NCBI GenBank assembly: GCA_003168335.1
Contig: PMSM01000010.1
Coordinates: 520,001-584,000 of the forward strand
DNA length: 64,000 nt
Direction of reading: 5' to 3'
Source of the DNA: Blastocatellia bacterium
GTDB taxonomy: Bacteria; Acidobacteriota; Blastocatellia; Pyrinomonadales; Pyrinomonadaceae
Shown here: positions 26,315 through 34,478 of the stretch, piece by piece
Layout of the letters: every line of letters begins with the position of its first letter
How positions within the stretch are numbered: position 1 is the first letter of the stretch
Notes under the pieces: generated by a model
Databases searched by the model: none
What the model was told of the DNA's origin: nothing
The model's input: the letters and a program-made list of their open reading frames with translations, nothing else
Position numbers and translations under genes: made by a program

Positions 26315-29004
26315 TTGATTGCCTCGATCATTTGATCCAGAGTCACCGTGTGCAGCGCGATCTCGTCGGCCCTTGCTCTTAGTTCACTGACCTTTTCTGC
26401 GGGAGCGCGCGCGACGAAATCAGAATTCCCGAGTTGTGTGTTGAGCTTGGTGGCTTCTTTCTGCAGATTATCCTTCTTGAGGGTAAGCCGCGCGCGCTCT
26501 TGATCAAAATCTACCAGGCCTTGAAGAGGTACTGCTACTTCACCTGTGCCTGAGAGCACAGCGCGCACAGACGCTTTCGGCGCGTCGAGCTTTGCCTTGA
26601 TCGAGAGGTTTGAGATCCGCGCTAGGCGTTCGATCTGGTCCCTGTTTGCTTCATACACCGCCCGAACACTCGGGGTGGCTTCTCCGATTAATATCGAGAT
26701 GCGATCGCCAGGTTTGACGTTAATTTCCGATCGAATGTTTCGTACACAGGAAATCAAAATGGTAAGCCTCGACATCTCTGCTTCGGCGATCTCGTCCACC
26801 AGGCTGTCATCACATTGCGGATACGAAGCGAGCATAATCGTCGGCTCGGCGCCGGCATAAGCAGGATGCAGAAGCTGCGCATGCGTGACCGGAAGTTTCA
26901 GCCATAACTCTTCGGTGAGATAAGGCATGAACGGATGCAACAGGCGGAGGGACTGTTCGAGCACCGAGATTAAGCGTGCGCGCGCGATGCTTCTTTCGGG
27001 CGACTCGTCCGCAGCCGTCATTGTCGCTTTCGAAAGCTCGATGTACCAATCACAGAAGTCGTCCCAGAAAAAGTGATACAGAGTTTGGACCACGCCGTGA
27101 AAGTCGTACTCCTGCAACTGCGCATTCACGTCACGCGCCGTTTTGTTCAGCCGCGAAAGTATCCAGCGATCATGCAGGGGAAGAGCGGAGCGATCGCCGC
27201 CGAACGGATTGGCCACAGACTCCACGCCATCAGAATTTAGCAGGCAGAACCGCGCGGCATTCCAAATCTTATTGGCAAAGTTACGATACGATTCGACCTG
27301 GCGCTCGCTCCAACGCGTGTCGGTCGAACCTACCGAGGCCAACGTCAAACGCGTCGCGTCCACTCCGTACTTTTCAAAAACCTCCAGCGGATCGATCCCG
27401 TTGCCTTTCGTTTTCGACATGCGCTGGCCATGCTTGTCCAGTACCGTCCCCGTAACGTAAACGTCGGCGAACGGCTCCCGGCCCATAAACTTCAATCCGG
27501 TCATTACCATGCGCGAAACCCACAGAAAAATAATGTCGCGCGCCGTAATCAACACTGACGTCGGATAGAAAGTCTTGAGATCTTCCGATTTGTCAGGCCA
27601 ACCCAACGTCGAAAATGGCCATAACGCCGAGGAAAACCAGGTGTCAAGCACGTCCGGATCCTGGGTGAGTTCATCGGTGCCGGCTTTCTGCTGAGCTTCT
27701 TCGCGGGAACGAGCCACGATGATCCGGCCATCGCCTGTGTACCACGCCGGAATTTGATGACCCCACCAAAGCTGGCGCGAGATCGTCCAGTCACGCAGGT
27801 TCTCAAGCCAATCGGAATAAACTTTTTCGTAAGGAACCTGAGGGACGAAGCGCGGCTTTCCTGCTGCGCGCAATTTCTCCAGCGCCAGATCGCGCAGAGG
27901 CTCCATGCGGCAAAACCACTGCGTCGAAGTCAAAGGCTCGATGACCGTCTTGCAGCGCTCGCACTTGGAAATCGAGAATTCGTAATCGACGACCTTTTCG
28001 AGCAAGCCAAGCTCGGCAAACTTTTCGACTACCAGGTCGCGGGCCTTGGACCGGTCCAATCCGGCGAAGTCGGCGCCTGCTGCTTCGGTCATGCGGGCGA
28101 ATTGATCGATTACGACGATCTGCTCCAGTTTATGGCGCAGGCCCATTTCGTAATCGGCGGCGTCGTGGGCCGGAGTTACTTTGACCGCGCCCGTACCGAA
28201 TTCCGATTCGACAAAGTCATCGGCCACAATCGGAATCTCACGGTTCATGATCGGCAGCACCAGAGTCTGCCCGATCATTTCACTATATCTATCGTCGCTC
28301 GGATTTACGGCAACGGCCGTGTCGCCCAGCATCGTCTCAGGCCGCGTGGTTGCGACCGTGATCGAGCCGCTGCCGTTTTTGAACGGATAGCGAAGATAGT
28401 AAAGCTTGCCCTTTTGCGGCTCGCGCAGAACTTCGAGATCAGAGAGCACGGTCTGGTCGTTCGGGCACCAGTTCACAATCCGGTTCCCGCGATAAATTAA
28501 TCCTTCGTCGTACAGTCGCACAAAGGCCTCGCGCACGGCGCGCGAAAGACTCTCGTCCATGGTGAATCGTTCGCGCGACCAATCGACTGACGCACCCTCG
28601 CGCCGTATCTGCTTGAGAATTTGCCCGCCGTACTCCTGCTTCCATAACCAAACGCGTTCTTGAAACTTCTCGCGTCCCAGATCGTGACGCGTAAGTCCTT
28701 CCTTCTTCAGTTGGCGCGTCACCATCAGCTGCGTCGAGATGCCGGCATGATCCATTCCCGGCAACCACAGCGCGCGAAATCCGGACATGCGTTTGTATCT
28801 CGTCAGCACATCCATCATGGTGTGCTGTAAAGCGTGGCCCATATGAAGCGACCCCGTGACGTTTGGCGGCGGGATAGCGATTGAGAAAACGGGCGCGTTG
28901 GGATCCTTATTAATCTCAGGCGAGAAATAGCCGCGCTCTTCCCAGCGCGCATAGTGACTCTGCTCGGCTTCTTTGGGATCGTAAGTTTTTGGGATATCGA
29001 TCAT
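26311..29004 (-). CDS. valS: Valyl-tRNA synthetase
   Basis: Charges tRNA-Val. An 897-residue class I synthetase with the HIGH-type motif in 'PPPNVTGSLHMGHAL' (residues about 47-61), the editing domain in between ('TTRPETMLGDTAVAV'), the KMSKS-type motif 'RMSKTKGNGIDP', the anticodon-binding domain, and a C-terminal coiled-coil arm ('VDFDQERARLTLKKDNLQKEATKLNTQL'). The length is normal. It is the first gene of a two-gene operon with nadC. No T-box leader was seen. Confidence 0.98.
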   Translation of the reverse strand: MIDIPKTYDPKEAEQSHYARWEERGYFSPEINKDPNAPVFSIAIPPPNVTGSLHMGHALQHTMMDVLTRYKRMSGFRALWLPGMDHAGISTQLMVTRQLKKEGLTRHDLGREKFQERVWLWKQEYGGQILKQIRREGASVDWSRERFTMDESLSRAVREAFVRLYDEGLIYRGNRIVNWCPNDQTVLSDLEVLREPQKGKLYYLRYPFKNGSGSITVATTRPETMLGDTAVAVNPSDDRYSEMIGQTLVLPIMNREIPIVADDFVESEFGTGAVKVTPAHDAADYEMGLRHKLEQIVVIDQFARMTEAAGADFAGLDRSKARDLVVEKFAELGLLEKVVDYEFSISKCERCKTVIEPLTSTQWFCRMEPLRDLALEKLRAAGKPRFVPQVPYEKVYSDWLENLRDWTISRQLWWGHQIPAWYTGDGRIIVARSREEAQQKAGTDELTQDPDVLDTWFSSALWPFSTLGWPDKSEDLKTFYPTSVLITARDIIFLWVSRMVMTGLKFMGREPFADVYVTGTVLDKHGQRMSKTKGNGIDPLEVFEKYGVDATRLTLASVGSTDTRWSERQVESYRNFANKIWNAARFCLLNSDGVESVANPFGGDRSALPLHDRWILSRLNKTARDVNAQLQEYDFHGVVQTLYHFFWDDFCDWYIELSKATMTAADESPERSIARARLISVLEQSLRLLHPFMPYLTEELWLKLPVTHAQLLHPAYAGAEPTIMLASYPQCDDSLVDEIAEAEMSRLTILISCVRNIRSEINVKPGDRISILIGEATPSVRAVYEANRDQIERLARISNLSIKAKLDAPKASVRAVLSGTGEVAVPLQGLVDFDQERARLTLKKDNLQKEATKLNTQLGNSDFVARAPAEKVSELRARADEIALHTVTLDQMIEAIK

Positions 29005-29354
29005 TTCAACTTAGGCCGCGGATGTTTAGAGGCGGGCTACTGCCCGCCCAACTCAAACGGAACTTGAATCTCGTCGTCCTTGATTGTAAATCATGCGCTG
29101 CAGCTTTCATATCAGCGGCTACGGCTGGTAGTGTCCTAATTCGAAATCCTCTGCGCCCCTCTGCGTCCTCAGCGTATCTGCGGCGAGTTTATTTGAATAT
29201 CTGTTCACCACCGCGGAGGCGCAGAGTTCGCGGAGATTGCGCAGAGAGAAATCCCAATCAGGGCGCTACCTACGACTGGGTGACAATTCAGGTCGCCAAT
29301 AATAGAAAGAGGCGGGCCGTGGCCCGCCTCTAAATCACTTGGAGTGGTACTAGC
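29005..29354. repeat. Intergenic region of palindromes and dispersed words
   Basis: About 350 bases without a gene. It contains hairpin TTTAGAGGCGGGC-TACT-GCCCGCC (29025-29048), identical over 24 bases to 44716-44739. A second, inverted member lies at 29308-29331 (stem AGAGGCGGGCC), which with its trailing T-rich run on the minus strand could end transcription of the receiver gene at 29355. Between them, 29150-29256 holds CTCTGCGTCC / CGCAGAG-type repeat words. Confidence 0.6.
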
Positions 29355-30779
29355 CTATTTCTGTTCTTCGAGCTTCTTCTTAATCAATAACTCAGCCAGT
29401 TCCGGAACTACTTCCCAGGCGATTTCGCGCACAACCTTGTCGGAAAGGTGTTCGACCACCTGACGGGCAATCGCGTCGATGGCTTCAGGGGACAATCCAA
29501 GATTAGGATCACCTGGTCCTCGATCTTCCTCCAACAGATTCACCGGCGACGCGGCGGCGGCGGGGCTTTCGTTAACAATCGCCCATTCCTGAAGCTCAGC
29601 AACCGGCTGTTCTTCGGGTACAGGCTTCGCCGCGATGAATTCAACCGGCGCAACGGCTTCATTGGGAGCGGCCAATTCAGGAACTAATTCGGGAACCCGT
29701 GCCGCTGAACTGCTCGCCGGTTTTTCATACTCAAGATCCAAAACGAGATCTTCGGTGACGGACGGTGTGCGATCAAAGTCGTCGAGATCCAGAAGGGCTT
29801 CATTGAATACGCCCGCAGTTACGGGCGGCGCAGTTTGGGGGTTTGGTTTTTCGTTCATGTCGGGGGCACCATTCGATGACACTTGCGATGACACTTGCGA
29901 TGACACTTGCGATGACATTTGCGATGACACTTGCGATGACATTTGCGATGACACTTGTGCGCCGGGTCCAACCTCTGCCGGCGATTCCAACTCCACCTCG
30001 ACTTCAATCGCCGGTTCCATCTCGATCGTATCGGCTTGAGCGTAGGCGATGGGCGCGACCGTTTGAATGGCAGGCTCATCATCGATGCGTGCGAGCTTCT
30101 GCGTATCGGCGGTTTGAAGTTCGACGTCTGCCGCACACCCGCTGTCGGCTGGCTCGTCAGCTACCTCAATTGAGTCATGGTCAGTCATCGAGGGCGCCTC
30201 GACGAAGACCTTCACATTTGGCTCTGCCATAAGATCGTTATCTGGGGCAGCCGGCGCGACGTTATCGGATCGCTCAAGCCCCAAAGTGGAGTATCCGCGA
30301 GCGGTGTCTTCCGCGTCTGCGGCTTTGCCACCGAGCAGCGTGCCCACGCGGCTCACCAGTTGGCGGATGGATTGAAATGGTTTTGTCAAGACATCATCAG
30401 CGCCTACTCGACGCGCCTCGGCCTGATCGAAGGGTTCGTGCAAGCCGGCCAAAAGCATAACAGGAATATGGCCGAACCGTTCATTTTGTTTGATGCGCTC
30501 GCACAGTTCATAACCGCCGATACCGGGCATTGAGACGCTGGCGAGGATCACGTCGGGTTTGGACTGCTCCAGTTTCGCCAGGGCCTCCTGGCCATCGCCG
30601 GCCGTCGTGACCTCCATTCCTTCATCAGTGAAGGTGAGGCCAACCACCGTTTGGTAGTAAGGCGAGTCGTCGGCGACTAAGAGCTTTCTTCCAGCAAACA
30701 AGGGGCAACCTTCATTCGTAGTTCCAACACCACTCTCGAAACGACTTAGAGGCCACGCGGCCTGATCCGAACCTAGCAT
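29355..30779 (-). CDS. Pseudo-receiver protein with disordered linker and C-terminal helix
   Basis: The N-terminal receiver domain begins near residue 31 ('RKLLVADDSPYYQTVV') and keeps the acidic pair and the switch Lys ('VLTKPF'). The phospho-acceptor position in 'PDVILASVSMPGIGG' is Ser instead of Asp, so normal phosphorylation is unlikely. A long acidic linker of about 280 residues follows, interrupted by (SSQV/M)n, and then a conserved-looking C-terminal helix 'VVREIAWEVVPELAELLIKK'. The layout resembles scaffold-type response regulators. The start is uncertain (an in-frame TTG near the receiver is possible). Probably monocistronic. Confidence 0.75.
   Translation of the reverse strand: MLGSDQAAWPLSRFESGVGTTNEGCPLFAGRKLLVADDSPYYQTVVGLTFTDEGMEVTTAGDGQEALAKLEQSKPDVILASVSMPGIGGYELCERIKQNERFGHIPVMLLAGLHEPFDQAEARRVGADDVLTKPFQSIRQLVSRVGTLLGGKAADAEDTARGYSTLGLERSDNVAPAAPDNDLMAEPNVKVFVEAPSMTDHDSIEVADEPADSGCAADVELQTADTQKLARIDDEPAIQTVAPIAYAQADTIEMEPAIEVEVELESPAEVGPGAQVSSQMSSQVSSQMSSQVSSQVSSQVSSNGAPDMNEKPNPQTAPPVTAGVFNEALLDLDDFDRTPSVTEDLVLDLEYEKPASSSAARVPELVPELAAPNEAVAPVEFIAAKPVPEEQPVAELQEWAIVNESPAAAASPVNLLEEDRGPGDPNLGLSPEAIDAIARQVVEHLSDKVVREIAWEVVPELAELLIKKKLEEQK
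29874..29957. repeat. In-frame 12-bp tandem repeat, 7 copies
   Basis: Seven consecutive units of CGATGACAYTTG on the plus strand, five with C and two with T at the variable position. On the coding strand they give a repeating Ser-Ser-Gln-Val/Met block in the linker of the pseudo-receiver. Units are multiples of three bases, so copy-number change keeps the frame. Confidence 0.95.
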
Positions 30780-30854
30780 CCGCGAGAAAAGCCCGTCAAG
30801 AGTTTTGTTGGATCAATAGTGAGTCAGCGCTTCTTACTGGGAACTCGAGAATCA

Positions 30855-30948
30855 GGGTCAGGCCTGCGATTCTTGCGATTTCGGATTTAACAGGTTGGAT
30901 TACCAGGAGCGTAACAATTGAGAATCGCACAAATCGCAGGCCTGACCC
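30855..30948. repeat. 94-bp REP-type palindrome with GGGTCAGGCCTG ends
   Basis: 26-bp arms, starting GGGTCAGGCCTGCGATT at 30855-30880 with the complement at 30923-30948, two mismatches. Termini of this type (GGTCAGGCCT) accompany REP-associated tyrosine transposases in other genomes. No transposase gene is present here. Confidence 0.7.
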
Positions 30949-31369
30949 CAGTTTCGGTTTCCGAGTTTCGGTTTCCGTCAAGAGTTTTATTGAATCGCCA
31001 ATGTCTTGGATTGCTCTATTCTCTGCGTTCGCCGCGTCTCTGCGGTGAATCCTGGCCACGAAGAGACTCACCGCAAAGACGCCGAGGCCGCAAAAGGCTG
31101 TGCAGAGAAAATCTGAGACTAAAACACTACCTGCGGATTGTTCCTGAAGCGCTTCAGGGTCTGGATTGCGCCAGAGGCTTTGGCGAAAGGACACTTGAAT
31201 GTGCGGGCGCGACACTATTCGATCACGTGGAATGTTTTATGGCTTTCCCGCGTCACCGAACGGGCTGAGTCCTCCACGCGCGCAGTTGTAGCGGCGCATG
31301 ATGGATGGAAGGCGCCAAACGGGAAAGAAATGAAAGTTGCAAGCGGTGCGGCTTGCCGCAGCATTTTTA

Positions 31370-31401
31370 TTGGAGTGCGTTGACCTGTCAACGCTTTGGT
31401 C
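31370..31401. repeat. Dispersed hairpin repeat, copy with GCGTTGAC/GTCAACGC stem
   Basis: TTGGAGTG + GCGTTGAC-CT-GTCAACGC (31377-31394) + TTTGGTC. It matches 16361-16393 except for two paired substitutions inside the stem. Two further hairpins follow immediately (GGCGCGACTGGTCGCGCC, and GGGCGACGAGTCGCC with flanks). Confidence 0.7.
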
Positions 31402-31474
31402 GGCGCGACTGGTCGCGCCTCTTGAAAGGGCGACGAGTCGCCGCTTTCCATAGGTCAGCGTGAAGACCAGACAC

Positions 31475-32071
31475 TCAGTGCGTGACGGTGACATCGTCGC
31501 TGGTGTTTGGCTTTCCATCCGGCCCGGCAGAGCGGAGAACGAACGAGCCACGCGAGCCTTCATACTCATACGCCTTATGCCAGGGATCGACGCGAATGAC
31601 TCGGGCCAGGTAGCGCGGGTTCAGGTGATCTATCAGCGTGGCTTCGCTTTTTGACTCGAGATAAAAGCCCCGCTCGCGACGGAATGATTCGAGGGCGGTC
31701 GCGATTGATTCCAGTTCGGCGCGGGCGCGCGCGGTCTTCTCAACATTCAAGGCGCGCATCAAGGTGTCGAGATCTTCCCAGCGTCGGTCTCCGGTCCTGA
31801 TCTCAGTGATGCGCCATTTGTCTTTATCTCCCTTGACCAGGCGAAAAGCTGTCTCGACCTGGGCGACGACGATGGCCGAGTCGCCGGAAGAAGAGACTTC
31901 CTTCACCCGCACGGCATCCGAAGGCAGTTCGATTCCGGCCATCCGCGCGATCAATCTGCGCGCCTCTTTGGCAGTGAGATCGCCGGCGGCGCGGGTGCTA
32001 CTGGCGACCACAAAGGTACCGGCGGCCACCAACGCCACCAACGAAATAATCAGCATCGTTCGCTTGGTCAT
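31475..32071 (-). CDS. Exported protein with a type II secretion GspG-like C-terminus
   Basis: A 198-residue protein. Signal or anchor MTKRTMLIISLVALVAAGTF, then a domain with 'AKEARRLIARMAGIELPSDAV'. Its last 90 residues resemble the pseudopilin GspG: 'ELESIATALESFRRERGFYL', 'YLARVIRVDPWHKAYEYEG' and 'LRSAGPDGKPNTSDDV', the calcium-binding end. It has no pilin prepeptidase site at the N-terminus, so it is probably not a pseudopilin subunit. A GGAG ribosome-binding site fixes the start at 32071. Confidence 0.7.
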   Translation of the reverse strand: MTKRTMLIISLVALVAAGTFVVASSTRAAGDLTAKEARRLIARMAGIELPSDAVRVKEVSSSGDSAIVVAQVETAFRLVKGDKDKWRITEIRTGDRRWEDLDTLMRALNVEKTARARAELESIATALESFRRERGFYLESKSEATLIDHLNPRYLARVIRVDPWHKAYEYEGSRGSFVLRSAGPDGKPNTSDDVTVTH

Positions 32072-32157
32072 GATTGACACTCCTTCGGATAGCGATCTTC
32101 GAACTCGATCTCCGTTCCCCTTGATCACCTGGAATGTTGTACGACGGAAGCCGCGAG

Positions 32158-32583
32158 TCAATCAACTCTTTGGATGACTGCTTTGCCCACCAGCATTCGC
32201 AGCATCGTCTGAAGTTGGGCCGTGGTAAATGGCTTGGGAAGAAAGACGACCGCGCCGGCCGCGAAGCTGTCCGCTGAGAGCTTCGGATCCTGCTCCGCGG
32301 TCATCATCATCACGGGAATTTTGTTAAACCGCTTTTCAGTTCTCATATAGCGGACCAGTTCCGGTCCGGGAATATGCGGCATTACCACGTCGAACACAGC
32401 GGCGGTGAAATTCGCATCGTCCTGAAGCGCCTTATAAGCCTCGCGTCCATCGCGTGCGCCGACCACGGCAAAACCTTCCTTCTCCAGAATCGCGGTGACC
32501 AGACGGAGGATGGCCGGATCGTCGTCGGCAACCAGAACCCGTCCCTTCGGTGTATCGCTGCTACTCAACTTGTTCGTCTCCAA
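32158..32583 (-). CDS. Single-domain response regulator (CheY-like)
   Basis: A 141-residue receiver domain with the acidic triad 'VLVADDDPAI', phospho-acceptor Asp in 'AAVFDVVMPHIPGPEL', Thr in 'MMMTAE' and Lys in 'VFLPKPF'. No output domain is present, so it acts through partner proteins. It ends close to the pdxA-side gene run and starts 2 bases after pdxA, implying co-transcription. No cognate kinase is in the window. Confidence 0.92.
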   Translation of the reverse strand: METNKLSSSDTPKGRVLVADDDPAILRLVTAILEKEGFAVVGARDGREAYKALQDDANFTAAVFDVVMPHIPGPELVRYMRTEKRFNKIPVMMMTAEQDPKLSADSFAAGAVVFLPKPFTTAQLQTMLRMLVGKAVIQRVD

Positions 32584-32585
32584 AC

Positions 32586-33650
32586 TTATGCTGCTTCCAT
32601 GGCCCTACCGCTTTCGCCGGACTTCGTTGACAGTTCGGCTGCCAGCTTGATCGCCGCCACCATACTCGAATGCTCGGCGATACCCTTTCCCGCAATGTCG
32701 AAAGCCGTTCCATGATCAACCGAAGTGCGAATGAACGGCAAGCCCAGGGTGATGTTAACCGCTTCGCCAAATGAAAGGCACTTCACCGGAATCATAGCCT
32801 GATCATGATAACACGCCACCACGGCATCAAACTCACCGCGTGAAGCGCGGAGAAAAACCGTGTCCGCTGAAAACGGCCCGCTCACGTTGATGTCGTCAAT
32901 CGCGCGACAAGCTTCGATAGCCGGCATAATCTCAGAGGCTTCCTCGATGCCAAATAATCCACCCTCGGCCCCATGCGGATTCAGCGCAGCCACTGCGATC
33001 CGCCGCCCTTCGATGCCCCAGCGCCGCAGTTCATGATCGGTCAAACGAATCGTCTTTTCAAAGCGATCACGTCTGACCAGGCGAATCGCTTCGGCAAGCG
33101 GCACGTGAGTCGAGATCAGCACGATGCGAAGATTCGCAGCTACAAAGCCCATCGCGTAGTCATCGGTGCCGGTCAAGTGGGCGAGAAATTCCGTGTGGCC
33201 GGGAAAGCTGTAACCTCCCAGGAAGAGAGCGCGCTTATTGATTGGCGCCGTCGCAATCGCGTCGATCTCGCCGGCCGCGCACAGCTGCACCGCGGCTTCG
33301 ATGTAACCGGCCGCAGCCTTTCCCGCGACGCCCGACTCGATGCCCGGCTCGACGTGTCCGTGAATGTTATCGAGGTGAAAGATTACCGGTTCGGCAATTT
33401 GATCGGGAAAGTGCTCGTCCCGGCGAACAATCTCATACCCACACTGCAAGTCCAGAGTGCGCGCATTGTGTGCCAGCAACTGTGCGTCGCCGATAATGAT
33501 CGGCTGACAGATGTCCCGCACCTCTTCTTCGGCGACGGCTTTGAGCACGACTTCGGGTCCGATTCCCGCCGGATCACCCATGGTAATGCCAATGCGTGGT
33601 CGCGCCCGGCGCGCACTCGCATCAGCAGAAGCCTGCGGCAGATTATTCAT
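32586..33650 (-). CDS. pdxA: 4-hydroxythreonine-4-phosphate dehydrogenase
   Basis: NAD-dependent oxidation of 4-phosphohydroxy-threonine in pyridoxal phosphate synthesis. It shows 'PRIGITMGDPAGIGPEV', 'TAPINKRALFLGGYSFPGHTEFLA' (with metal-binding His), 'GLNPHG'-like 'ALNPHGAEGG' and 'CYHDQAMIPVKCLSF' (His/Asp), then 'RTSVDHGTAFDIAGKG'. The start at ATG 33650 gives 354 residues; a longer in-frame reading adds non-conserved sequence. pdxJ is not in the window. Confidence 0.96.
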   Translation of the reverse strand: MNNLPQASADASARRARPRIGITMGDPAGIGPEVVLKAVAEEEVRDICQPIIIGDAQLLAHNARTLDLQCGYEIVRRDEHFPDQIAEPVIFHLDNIHGHVEPGIESGVAGKAAAGYIEAAVQLCAAGEIDAIATAPINKRALFLGGYSFPGHTEFLAHLTGTDDYAMGFVAANLRIVLISTHVPLAEAIRLVRRDRFEKTIRLTDHELRRWGIEGRRIAVAALNPHGAEGGLFGIEEASEIMPAIEACRAIDDINVSGPFSADTVFLRASRGEFDAVVACYHDQAMIPVKCLSFGEAVNITLGLPFIRTSVDHGTAFDIAGKGIAEHSSMVAAIKLAAELSTKSGESGRAMEAA

Positions 33651-33718
33651 CGATCGAAGAGTGGCGGCGCGAGGGTAGCGGAACCATTCCTGCTTGCGTC
33701 TCCGCAACCCGGGGGAAA

Positions 33719-34186
33719 CTACGGTTCGACGACGTGAGGTACTTCGTCTTCCACGCGATCTTCCGCGCGTTCTTCCGCGCGCCCGACTTGTCCTGGTCGC
33801 ACCCGTTCTTCAGCCTTGAAAATATATTTAATGTTGCGCTTGAGAACCAGGAGATTCGGGGCAGACCGGCGATTAATCTTTAACGCGCCACGATCGTACC
33901 ACTCAATTGTGCCTTCAATTTCTTCACCGTCCTGCAATACCAGAACCATCGGCGTGTGCGCGTCGATTTGTTTCTTGTAATAGTAAATTTCGGCGTGCGT
34001 CTCAGCCACCGGCGGCTGGCGTTTGCGGACTTGAATAGACGATGGCTGCTGCGCTGGACGCGGTGGTGGCATCCCACTCCGCGGCGCACCTCCATTCTCT
34101 CGATCATTGGTTCTATCGCGCTGCTGTGTGGCCTCGCGCCGGGCCTTAACATCTGCCAGCGTCGTCCTGATAAGTTTGCGATTCAC
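33719..34186 (-). CDS. hfq: Hfq-like RNA chaperone with extended N- and C-terminal tails
   Basis: The Sm core is visible at residues about 64-130. 'HAEIYYYKKQIDAHTPMVLVLQDGEEIEGTIEWYDRGALKI' corresponds to the Hfq alpha-helix and Sm1 strands, and 'LVLKRNIKYIFKAEE' to Sm2 (the canonical 'YKHAIS' is changed to 'LKRNIK'). About 60 disordered residues precede it and 25 charged residues follow. Canonical Hfq is 70-110 residues and starts almost directly with the helix. Function as an RNA chaperone is inferred from the fold. It lies between ftsZ and pdxA on the same strand. Confidence 0.7.
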   Translation of the reverse strand: MNRKLIRTTLADVKARREATQQRDRTNDRENGGAPRSGMPPPRPAQQPSSIQVRKRQPPVAETHAEIYYYKKQIDAHTPMVLVLQDGEEIEGTIEWYDRGALKINRRSAPNLLVLKRNIKYIFKAEERVRPGQVGRAEERAEDRVEDEVPHVVEP

Positions 34187-34478
34187 GGTACTTCCTCCAA
34201 AAAGATTAACCAGATAATTTGCTAAGACCCTGCATTTTCGCCCCGGTTAAGATGAGACGTAAACAAGTATCCAAAGGCTGCAGCCTTCCGAGGAGAGGAT
34301 GCGAATTTGATTCGTACTGACCGAAGTTTCTTCTTCAGGGAATGCGCGACATGCTACACGACCGAGGGGGAAAACGCAAAGCATGAACAGGAGCTGGATT
34401 GGGAGATACCGAAACACCAGAGCTCTCGCTCTGCGGCAGTTAATCCCTCACTGCTGACCGCTTACTACTTGTGTTTTA
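34187..34478. other. Spacer between the Hfq-like gene and ftsZ
   Basis: About 290 bases without a convincing gene. Directly after the ftsZ stop, the minus strand carries degenerate heptamers (AGTAAGC, GTCAGCA, GTGAGGG) like those after murG and mraZ. A small hairpin CAGAGC-GAGA-GCTCTG lies near 34423-34438. The promoter of the Hfq-like gene is probably here but not distinct. Confidence 0.4.

Larger units (their letters stand above)
30780..31474. other. 695-base gene-free region rich in repeats
   Basis: No supported gene. A 22-base direct repeat (CCGTCAAGAGTTTTRTTGRATC) at about 30793 and 30978 brackets the palindrome at 30855-30948. Bases 31015-31110 hold CTGCGTTCGCCGCG / CTCACCGCAAAGACGCC-type dispersed words. 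Bases 31370-31460 hold hairpin repeats. It looks like an accumulation site for small repeats after the convergent or co-directional gene ends. Confidence 0.55.

Noticed and set aside
27754-28500. 248-codon plus-strand frame opposite valS
   Set aside because: Antisense to the valyl-tRNA synthetase catalytic region; no recognisable domain.
29874-29957. Tandem array considered as a CRISPR
   Set aside because: Units are 12 bp with no spacers and lie in frame inside a coding region; no cas genes are present.
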